A DNA stretch of 64,000 bases from M3007 sp043764095 (GTDB lineage: Bacteria; Bacteroidota; Bacteroidia; Chitinophagales; Saprospiraceae): assembly GCA_043764095.1 (NCBI GenBank), contig JAYUKX010000167.1:35092-99091 (forward strand). Direction: 5' to 3'. Made by a program: the position numbers and the translations under genes. The first letter of the stretch is position 1; every line of letters starts with the position of its first letter. Below, piece by piece: positions 27,823-34,665 of the stretch. The notes under the pieces are model-generated. The model was not told the DNA's origin. It was given only the letters and a program-made list of their open reading frames with translations, and ran no database searches.

Positions 27823-28476
27823 TCAGATCGGGCCCAGAATTAGGCAAATATTTAGTACAATCTCCGCCAGCGTACGCCACTCGAACGTGTTGCCGATACT
27901 GCACATAAAACACGCTGTGGCCAAAACAAGTGTGAAGTAATATAGTGGCCGGCTCTCCGGTTTCAAAACCTGGGCGGCTTCTACACAAAACAATCCGAAC
28001 AGGCTCATTACCAGCAGATTCCAAATGCCGTCATTGACCACCGAGTATAACAACAGGAAGTCTGATTGGGTGCTTTGCCGAACGACAACGTCTGTGGTCG
28101 CCTCAAATGCCCGCAGGCAGTTGGTCCCGGCGGCTCCCAGTATAGCGGCTCCCAAGGAGCCAAACAATACATAAGCCACACCCGCCAATACATAAATCTT
28201 GCGCCAGGCGGTGTTCATTTTTTCATATAGCAGCACCATGGCAGGAACCAGCAGCAGGTAATATTCCCAGATATCAGTCACCATGCTCCATCGAAAATAA
28301 GTCGCCTGTTCCGGTGTGAGGTACTCGAAAAGCAGCGCAGGTTGGGCGAGTATGGCCCAGTTGCCCTTGATGGCCGCAAACAAAAGCGAATAACTTAGGA
28401 GGGCCAATAGCCCCGAGGCCAATGTGATGCCGCCGACGCTGCGGGGATGTTCTTGAAGTGATGTAATCTTTGTCAT
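27823..28476 (-). CDS. multi-pass membrane protein, DUF4386-like, possibly truncated
   Basis: 217 residues with about six membrane helices (for example ITLASGLLALLSYSLLFAAI, IWEYYLLLVPAMVLLY and IYVLAGVAYVLFGSLGAAIL). The stop is TGA, yet the same frame goes on as AIWLGFRWMRQRT to a second stop at about 27781. That tail completes a last helix and basic end like those of DUF4386 proteins, so the TGA may be a recent nonsense change. Function unknown. Confidence 0.65.
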   Translation of the reverse strand: MTKITSLQEHPRSVGGITLASGLLALLSYSLLFAAIKGNWAILAQPALLFEYLTPEQATYFRWSMVTDIWEYYLLLVPAMVLLYEKMNTAWRKIYVLAGVAYVLFGSLGAAILGAAGTNCLRAFEATTDVVVRQSTQSDFLLLYSVVNDGIWNLLVMSLFGLFCVEAAQVLKPESRPLYYFTLVLATACFMCSIGNTFEWRTLAEIVLNICLILGPI

Positions 28477-28587
28477 TGCTAAGTGATTTTAAACTCGTTT
28501 GATACCACAAAATTGAGGCGTTTTATGAGGGTTCACAACCACTTTATGCATGAACTGTCAGTTATTGGGGATGGATTGTGACAATCG

Positions 28588-29373
28588 TTACTTCCCCAGC
28601 CACACCTTAAAATCGCTCACGCGCTCCCGACTTACCAATACCTCCTCCGGCTCCTTGGGTATGAGATTCAGTTTAAGGCGGGTGTTGAAATAAGGGTGAA
28701 TTTCAGCCACAGAAGGTACGCACACGATAAACTGGCGGTTGACCCGAAACCAGTCATTCGCCGGTATCATTTGTTCTATTTCGTCGAGGGTATAGTCCAC
28801 GAGGTATTTTTGCCCGCCACGCACCTTGAAAAAATTAACCCGGCCTTCCGACCAAAAGTAGGCGATGTCCGACACGTCCACACTTACGAGTTTTTGGAGG
28901 TGTTTCACCAAAAAACGCGTCCTGTACTCCCTACTATTGCCGCCCACGGTGCCGGAAAGGGATAGAAGCAGGCTTTCTATGCTGCTTGTAATCGGATAGA
29001 CAGATTTGGCATATTCCGATTTGATACTGCGGTATTTTTCGATAGCTATCGCCAAGTCCTCGCGCTGGATGGGCTTTAGCAGGTAGTCAACGCTATTCAC
29101 CTTAAAGGCTTTTAGGGCAAATTCGTCGTAAGAAGTCGTGAAAATCACGGGACTTTTTACCGAGACGCGCTGAAAAATCTCAAAACTCTGACCGTCGGAC
29201 AGTTCGATGTCCAAAAGGATCAGATCGGGCGCAGGGTTGTTTTCCAACCATTCCACGGCAGTTCGTATGCTGCCCGCCACACCAGCGATGTTCAGATCAG
29301 GGGCTACTTCATTGAGTAACCGCTGCAATTTTTTGACGGCCAACGGCTCGTCTTCTACAATGAGTACATACAT
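28588..29373 (-). CDS. LytTR-family response regulator (cluster A)
   Basis: 261 residues: receiver domain (about 1-120) with acidic pocket EDE (7-9), phospho-acceptor D55 in LILLDIEL and conserved Lys in LLKPIQ near 105; LytTR DNA-binding domain (about 155-261) with FRVNRQFIV and the end LVSRERVSDFKVWLGK. Close paralogue of the regulator at 33901. It is the last gene of the cluster, separated from its kinase by about 340 bases that hold a mobile repeat; a CATTTTTG box about 20 bases before the start may give it a separate promoter. Confidence 0.94.
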   Translation of the reverse strand: MYVLIVEDEPLAVKKLQRLLNEVAPDLNIAGVAGSIRTAVEWLENNPAPDLILLDIELSDGQSFEIFQRVSVKSPVIFTTSYDEFALKAFKVNSVDYLLKPIQREDLAIAIEKYRSIKSEYAKSVYPITSSIESLLLSLSGTVGGNSREYRTRFLVKHLQKLVSVDVSDIAYFWSEGRVNFFKVRGGQKYLVDYTLDEIEQMIPANDWFRVNRQFIVCVPSVAEIHPYFNTRLKLNLIPKEPEEVLVSRERVSDFKVWLGK

Positions 29374-29495
29374 AATTTATTATTTTTTGCAAAAATGCAC
29401 CGTTTGGTATTTATAGAAAAGCTTACAGGGTATGAAGTTTCAAAAGTACAGCATGGATTGTTGAATACTGGCATTTTTAACGATTTCCGATCTGT

Positions 29496-29659
29496 AAGGA
29501 TCGCGTCATAAATAACTGTCCGTTTTGGCGGCATCTTTCACCCCTTGTCTTAGTTAATACAACAGTTACATAATCAATACTATGCGCCTGTTGTATCGCC
29601 TCAACAAGGAATAAAATATTCACCCCAAAACCAGACACTTGTTTAGGACGCGATCCTAA
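29496..29659. repeat. repeat family F, full copy (164-bp MITE-like)
   Basis: Left end AAGGATCGCGTCATAAATAA then CTGTCCGTTTTGG; the right end read inward from 29659 is TTAGGATCGCGTCCTAAACA then AGTGTCTGGTTTTGGGG. The roughly 33-bp ends match with few changes; an inner pair (TACAACAG..CTGTTGTA) extends the fold. It is inserted between the cluster A kinase and its regulator. Confidence 0.75.
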
Positions 29660-29715
29660 GACCTACCCTTGCGCTCAACACGAAGTGACAGGGCGAAACA
29701 TACAATGCGGTTCAT

Positions 29716-30747
29716 CTATGGCATGATCGGTAAGCGCACCTCAAAATATCCGTCAACTGCCCGGGCCTCAAATCCCTCCGCCCCCATTAGGGTGTATCGT
29801 TGGCGCAGGTTGTCCAATCCTACCTTGTTGGAATCTGGCTTTCGCACCTTTTCTTGTATTTTATTGCGTATTATCAACCGGCCATTTTCATCAAAAATAT
29901 GAATATCAAGGGGTTGTTCAGTACTGGCCTCATTGTGCTTCACGGCGTTTTCAAGGAGAATTTGCAGCGACATGGCAGGTATTTTAAGCGACAGCACCTC
30001 CTGCGATACGTCCACTAAAAGTGAAATGCTATTTTCGTGTCGGGTCTTGAGTAAATGAAAATAAGAACGGGTAAAGCGGAGTTCCTCTTGTACAGTTGCA
30101 AACTCCTGTTGGTTAGAGCGCAACAAATAGCGATAGACATTGCTCAATTCATCCACAAATTCCTCGGCCCGACGCGGATTTTCGGTGATAAGCGAGGACA
30201 ATGCATTGAGGCTGTTGAACAGGAAATGCGGGTTTAACTGACTTTGAAGACTTTGGAACTGCATTTCAAAGTTCAATTTTTCCAATTTTTCGCTTTCTGA
30301 TTGCGCTTGTTTCCATTGCTCAAAAAATGTGACCACTTCATACATTGTACCGACAATCAGGACTGACATTATAGCAAATATTATTAAAATATAATATTTG
30401 CTATTTGCGGGAACCAACCCTTCATAGTGCGACAATGTCAACAAAAAATAGGTTAACTGGGCAAAAAATAATACATTGAAAATATAAGCCGAAAAACTCA
30501 AGGCCACCCGCCTTTTCCAGTCCTCCAAACGAGGATAACGCTGTACCATGTGCAGTCTGACAGAATCGGCCACGGTGGAGGTCAGTGCAGCCATCATAAA
30601 CCAAGGAAGCGTTTTAGCAACAAAACTTTGCCAGGACCGGAAGTAAGCATCATCGTATAAGAAATAGCACAAAGGGACGATGAAAAAGGGCAAAAGCACT
30701 GTTTCGATCCATCTGTGCTTGAGTTGATGTAGAAGACGCGATTTCAT
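29716..30747 (-). CDS. LytS-type sensor histidine kinase, catalytically intact (cluster A)
   Basis: 343 residues: four N-terminal membrane helices (about 15-140), a coiled linker, the His_kinase motif LNPHFLFNSLNALSSL (phospho-acceptor His near 172), and an ATPase domain with N-box LLENAVKHNEAS (about 263-274) and G-box VGLDNLRQRYTLMG (about 308). All elements needed for autophosphorylation are visible. Its ATG overlaps the stop of the upstream degenerate kinase by four bases, so the two are translationally coupled. No sensor domain outside the membrane is evident, so the signal is probably sensed within the membrane or relayed by the partner. Confidence 0.93.
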   Translation of the reverse strand: MKSRLLHQLKHRWIETVLLPFFIVPLCYFLYDDAYFRSWQSFVAKTLPWFMMAALTSTVADSVRLHMVQRYPRLEDWKRRVALSFSAYIFNVLFFAQLTYFLLTLSHYEGLVPANSKYYILIIFAIMSVLIVGTMYEVVTFFEQWKQAQSESEKLEKLNFEMQFQSLQSQLNPHFLFNSLNALSSLITENPRRAEEFVDELSNVYRYLLRSNQQEFATVQEELRFTRSYFHLLKTRHENSISLLVDVSQEVLSLKIPAMSLQILLENAVKHNEASTEQPLDIHIFDENGRLIIRNKIQEKVRKPDSNKVGLDNLRQRYTLMGAEGFEARAVDGYFEVRLPIMP

Positions 30748-31547
30748 GATGGAACACTAATTGGTTGAAGCAGGATATGGATTTCCAAACGGTCGCCAGC
30801 ATGGCTTTGTACCGCCCCAATGGTCTGAAGCTGCTGCCACTCCTCTTGAGCGAGTGGCATATTCATGGATTTGGGTTGGTACCCGCAGGCCAGCACAACC
30901 CGAGCCTCCCGAAACCCAATATGGATGCGGAGCGGCGGATGTTGTGTGCGAGCCAACCACTCAATGGCGTGTTGAAAACTCAGCGCAGGCACCCCCATTG
31001 ATGTGGCAAAATCGCCTAGTTTCGGGTCGAAAACCACCTCAAAAGCATCTTCCTCAAAGCGATTTTTGAGCAAAAAACAATAGGATTCCGCAAAATGACA
31101 TACTTTGTCCAAGGGTAAAATACTGTCAACGTGGTTGCGCAACAGGTAGCGATATACCTTGGAAAGTTCATCTACAAATTGTTCGGCTCGGCTCGGATCC
31201 TCATTGATGAGCGCAGAAAGGCTGGTGAGCGCGTTGAACAGAAAATGCGGGTTTACCTTGTTTTTTAAGGTGTCCAACCGCTGGCGGGCTTGTTCTTTTT
31301 TCAGTTTTTCGGACTTGTCAATGGCAATCAAGGTTTGTTGAAAAAAAAATTTCGCTTCATAAATGCCCCCGATGATGGCCAAAAAAAACAAGGTAATCAG
31401 AACATCCTTGATCCATACCAGTAGTAAAGACTGTGGCCCCCCCGATGGCAATGCTGCCCAACGCGCTACGACCCAAATAAATGTTGCCTGTGCTACAGCT
31501 ACAATGACAATCCAAATTGTTACCCAAAAAAGATCTTTGAAATTCAT
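30744..31547 (-). CDS. LytS-like pseudokinase with eroded ATPase domain (cluster A)
   Basis: 267 residues from MNFKDLFWVTIW: two membrane helices (about 5-75), a coiled linker, and a well-kept His_kinase segment VNPHFLFNALTSLSALI (about 97-113). The following ATPase region is not functional in appearance: where LLENAxKHN should be, it reads FQHAIEWLARTQHPP, and no G-box is present, with ACGYQPKSMN and LEIHILLQP at the end instead. It may therefore receive or pass signal and heterodimerise with the kinase encoded just downstream (ATGA overlap). The earlier in-frame ATG at 31820 runs through the divergent promoter region and was rejected. Confidence 0.85.
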   Translation of the reverse strand: MNFKDLFWVTIWIVIVAVAQATFIWVVARWAALPSGGPQSLLLVWIKDVLITLFFLAIIGGIYEAKFFFQQTLIAIDKSEKLKKEQARQRLDTLKNKVNPHFLFNALTSLSALINEDPSRAEQFVDELSKVYRYLLRNHVDSILPLDKVCHFAESYCFLLKNRFEEDAFEVVFDPKLGDFATSMGVPALSFQHAIEWLARTQHPPLRIHIGFREARVVLACGYQPKSMNMPLAQEEWQQLQTIGAVQSHAGDRLEIHILLQPISVPS

Positions 31548-31560
31548 AATGTAATTTAAA

Positions 31561-31572
31561 TTGTGATCACAA
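31561..31572. promoter_or_regulatory. perfect palindrome TTGTGATCACAA between the divergent kinase clusters
   Basis: A 12-bp perfect dyad 14 bases from the cluster A start, overlapping CACCTTTG on the minus strand (31570-31577), a one-off match to the -7 box. Likely operator for one or both clusters; the binding protein is unknown. Confidence 0.45.
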
Positions 31573-31650
31573 AGGTGGCTACCTTCACCGCAACCTGCCA
31601 GCCCTAATGGCATGAGTTGTTGTTTTGGTGTAATCAACTGACTGTAAAAT

Positions 31651-32850
31651 ATGGATGGGGTGTCATACCTGCCCATTACCCACAGACTGATTTTTTTGGA
31701 AAGACAACCAAAACACCAAAAACACCAATTCATCAGCATAATTGACAATTCAAAACCAAAGACTATTGGTCTAATGGCACTTCTGATTAACTTTGCGGCC
31801 ATGTTGATGCCGCAATACAATGGAATGGATCAAAAGGTCATGAAGGCCATGCTACCGTTTGGCAGTATGTTGGCCAATGGCATTATTCTGAGAAATCAGT
31901 ACATTTCTAATTTGAAGTGCTTTGTAGTGGCTACGCTCATCGCAATTGTGGTATTCGGTATTTACTTTGGTTTGTGCGGCTGGATCGCGCTAAGTTTAAG
32001 AAACCGTTTTCCGCAGGATAGGCACATCCCCCTGCGATTGACCATCAGCATTTCCACCTTTCTGCTGATGAGCGGTCTGGTCTTGTACGGCTTGCACCTG
32101 CTTTATGAACGCATCCCGTTTTTTCATTATCAACTGCACGAAACTAGGTTTGCTTGGAGCTATTTTGCCTTGGGAATAAGCAACATTTTTTTGACCTTTT
32201 TGATGGAAGGCATTGCCATATATCAAAGTTGGGAAGCCAGTTGGGCAGAAACGGAGCAACTGAACCAAGCGTACAAAAAAAGCCACTTGGATGGGTTGAG
32301 GAGTCAGGTGAACCCACATTTTTTGTTCAATAGCCTCAATTCACTGTCGAGTTTGATTCAGGAGGACGAGGATCGGGCGGAAAAATTTCTGGATGAAATG
32401 AGCAAGGTTTACCGTTATATGCTTCGCGACGACAAACAATGGGTCGAACTTGGCACTGAACTGAATTTCGTGCGATCCTACATGCATTTGTTGAATGCCC
32501 GATTTGGGGAGGCACTGCAGGTAGAGGTCAAAATACCCGAGTCGGTGCAAAATCAGATGATTGCCCCATTGAGTTTGCAAACGGTTATTGAAAATGCCTT
32601 TACGCAGAACATTGTCAGCAAATCGCAGCCCTTGCATATTGAAGTTTATATGAGCCACCCCGGTATCCTGAGCATCTGGAACACCGTACAGCGCAAAACA
32701 TTCAACGAGGCGCAGGATGTGGAAGACAGCTTGGATCACTTAGTTTCCAAGTACAAAATGTTAAAAAATCCTATAGTGATAGAAGACTCCAACGCTTCGT
32801 TTCGCTATATTCACATACCACTCATTACCGAAAAAAATGTCGCCCCATGA
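31651..32850 (+). CDS. LytS-like pseudokinase (cluster B)
   Basis: 399 residues from this ATG; a start at ATG 31774 (MALLINFAAM) is also possible. Membrane helices lie around 40-55, 90-120, 128-150 and 168-190. The phospho-acceptor segment is intact (VNPHFLFNSLNSLSSLI, about 219-235). The ATPase domain is altered: the N-box reads VIENAFTQNIVSKSQ, losing the Lys-His pair, and the G-box position reads DSLDHLVSKYKML with no GL-N motif. It forms the first half of a pair with the next gene by an ATGATGA overlap, mirroring cluster A. The divergence of the two pseudokinases suggests independent upkeep rather than recent decay. Confidence 0.85.
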   Translation: MDGVSYLPITHRLIFLERQPKHQKHQFISIIDNSKPKTIGLMALLINFAAMLMPQYNGMDQKVMKAMLPFGSMLANGIILRNQYISNLKCFVVATLIAIVVFGIYFGLCGWIALSLRNRFPQDRHIPLRLTISISTFLLMSGLVLYGLHLLYERIPFFHYQLHETRFAWSYFALGISNIFLTFLMEGIAIYQSWEASWAETEQLNQAYKKSHLDGLRSQVNPHFLFNSLNSLSSLIQEDEDRAEKFLDEMSKVYRYMLRDDKQWVELGTELNFVRSYMHLLNARFGEALQVEVKIPESVQNQMIAPLSLQTVIENAFTQNIVSKSQPLHIEVYMSHPGILSIWNTVQRKTFNEAQDVEDSLDHLVSKYKMLKNPIVIEDSNASFRYIHIPLITEKNVAP

Positions 32851-33893
32851 TGAGAATATTTATACCGTCAAACCTAAAAATATATGGCTTTTTGTGTTCC
32901 ATGCCGCTCGCCACAGTAGGGTTGAATTTGATCTTGTTCAGGGCGCGAGTATGGATAGACAGCGACATTTGGCTAATTTCAATGCCCATTATTTTTGTGT
33001 TTGGCGTGTTGTCCTGGTATGTGCACGAGTGGTGGAATGACAGATCGGAAAGGAGATATCCCAGCCTCGAACAAAGCCGCCAGCGGATCATCCGAAAAAT
33101 AGGGGCCATGGTTTTTGTGATGCCCCCCAGCATCATTCTAATCTTGTTCGTGTATGGTTATTTCCACATTCTGGGCTATCATTGGCAAAGCATACATGTT
33201 TGGGAAGCCTTGTTCATTGGCATTTCGATAAATCTTGTCTTTTTCCCCTTGCAGGAGGGCGAGTATATTTTTAATAAATACAAGGAAAAAAGGCAGGAAC
33301 AGGAAATGCTCACAGAGCTGTCCGTATATCAGGAATTAGACACCTTGAAGAACCAGATCAATCCCCATTTTTTGTTCAACTGCTTCAATACCCTATCCTC
33401 CCTGATCAGCGTGGACAAAAAACAGGCGGAGCTGTTTTTGACTGAATTGAGCAAGGTATATCGCTATTTGCTGCGCAGCAATGAAGACGGCGTGGGTACG
33501 CTTGGTAATGAAATCAAGTTTATAGAGTCCTACTTCCAGTTGTTGCGCACCCGGCATGGCGATGCGGTAAAAATGAACCTTCAGATAGAAAAACAGTATG
33601 AGACTTATCTGTTGCCCGCTCTTTCACTACAATTGTTGGTTGAAAATGCCGTAAAACACAATACCCTGTCTAAAAGCCAACCCTTGATGATAGATATTTT
33701 CACCACGGCAGGCAACAAATTGGTGGTCAACAACAACTTGCAGCGCCGCACCATTATGGTACACAGCAACAAGGTGGGATTGGAAAACATAAAATCAAAA
33801 TACGCATTGCTCCGTCAACCGGGGTTCCAGGTGATGGAGGACGAAAAAAACTACACCGTGGTACTGCCCCTAATCTGGAAACCACTAAATTAA
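32847..33893 (+). CDS. LytS-type sensor histidine kinase, catalytically intact (cluster B)
   Basis: 348 residues: membrane helices near 13-33, 43-60, 85-107 and 120-140, then a coiled linker (EKRQEQEMLTELSVYQ), INPHFLFNCFNTLSSLI (about 171-187), N-box LLVENAVKHNTLSKSQ (about 263) and G-box VGLENIKSKYALL (about 309). Two tandem ATGs (32847 and 32850) overlap the preceding stop. The regulator starts eight bases after its stop, so the three genes form one transcription unit. Confidence 0.93.
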   Translation: MMRIFIPSNLKIYGFLCSMPLATVGLNLILFRARVWIDSDIWLISMPIIFVFGVLSWYVHEWWNDRSERRYPSLEQSRQRIIRKIGAMVFVMPPSIILILFVYGYFHILGYHWQSIHVWEALFIGISINLVFFPLQEGEYIFNKYKEKRQEQEMLTELSVYQELDTLKNQINPHFLFNCFNTLSSLISVDKKQAELFLTELSKVYRYLLRSNEDGVGTLGNEIKFIESYFQLLRTRHGDAVKMNLQIEKQYETYLLPALSLQLLVENAVKHNTLSKSQPLMIDIFTTAGNKLVVNNNLQRRTIMVHSNKVGLENIKSKYALLRQPGFQVMEDEKNYTVVLPLIWKPLN

Positions 33894-33900
33894 TACAAAC

Positions 33901-34665
33901 ATGAAAGTACTCATTATCGAAGACGAAGAATTGGCCGTCAAGAAATTGGAAAAAATATTGGCCGGCATGGAAATATCCATCCAGATTATAGGCGTAACGG
34001 ACAGCATTGAAAGCAGTGTGGCATGGCTAAAAAGCAATCCTGCACCTGATTTGATCCTGATGGACATCGAACTGGCCGACGGGCAAAGCTTTGAGATATT
34101 CAACTGCACAGAGGTGACAAGCCCGGTCATCTTTACCACCTCATACGATGAATATGCCCTCAAGGCTTTCAAGGTGAACAGTGTGGATTATCTGCTTAAG
34201 CCCATTCAAAAGGAGGAACTGCAAGCCGCATTGGACAAATTTGCCAAAACCCAAGGCAAAGCCAAGCCTGATGTAAATATAGACAATCTTGTGGAGGCGC
34301 TCAGCCAAAAGCTGCAAACCAAGGAATACCGAAAGCGCTTTTTGGTGAAGCACGCCCAAAAGATCCTCAGCGTTGAAGTGGGCGAAATTGCCTATTTCTA
34401 CAGCGATGGCCGGCTCAATTTTTTCAAAACCAAGGACAATCGTCGCATCATGATAGATTATACCCTTGATGAACTGGAGGAAATGCTTGATCCTAAAGAT
34501 TTTTTCCGGATTAACCGCTCATTCCTGATCTCTATTGCCTGCGTGGAAAAAATTGATGATTATTTTGGAAACCGCCTCATCCTCAACTTAAAGCCGCAAA
34601 ACGACAAAGAAGCACTGGTGAGTAGAGAAAAGGTAGCAGACTTCAAGATCTGGATGGGGAAGTAA
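33901..34665 (+). CDS. LytTR-family response regulator (cluster B)
   Basis: 254 residues; receiver with EDEE (7-10), D55 (LILMDIEL) and Lys in LLKPIQK, then LytTR domain (about 148-254; FRINRSFLI, EALVSREKVADFKIW). It is the close relative of the cluster A regulator, with the same spacing of all motifs. Its 3' end overlaps the convergent propeller gene by 23 bases, so the two transcripts are antisense at their ends and no terminator fits between them. Confidence 0.94.
   Translation: MKVLIIEDEELAVKKLEKILAGMEISIQIIGVTDSIESSVAWLKSNPAPDLILMDIELADGQSFEIFNCTEVTSPVIFTTSYDEYALKAFKVNSVDYLLKPIQKEELQAALDKFAKTQGKAKPDVNIDNLVEALSQKLQTKEYRKRFLVKHAQKILSVEVGEIAYFYSDGRLNFFKTKDNRRIMIDYTLDELEEMLDPKDFFRINRSFLISIACVEKIDDYFGNRLILNLKPQNDKEALVSREKVADFKIWMGK

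Noticed and set aside
29200..29373. Adjacent signalling genes as an agr/quorum-sensing system
   Set aside because: LytTR regulators and LytS kinases occur, but no peptide precursor or AgrB-like protease was found nearby.
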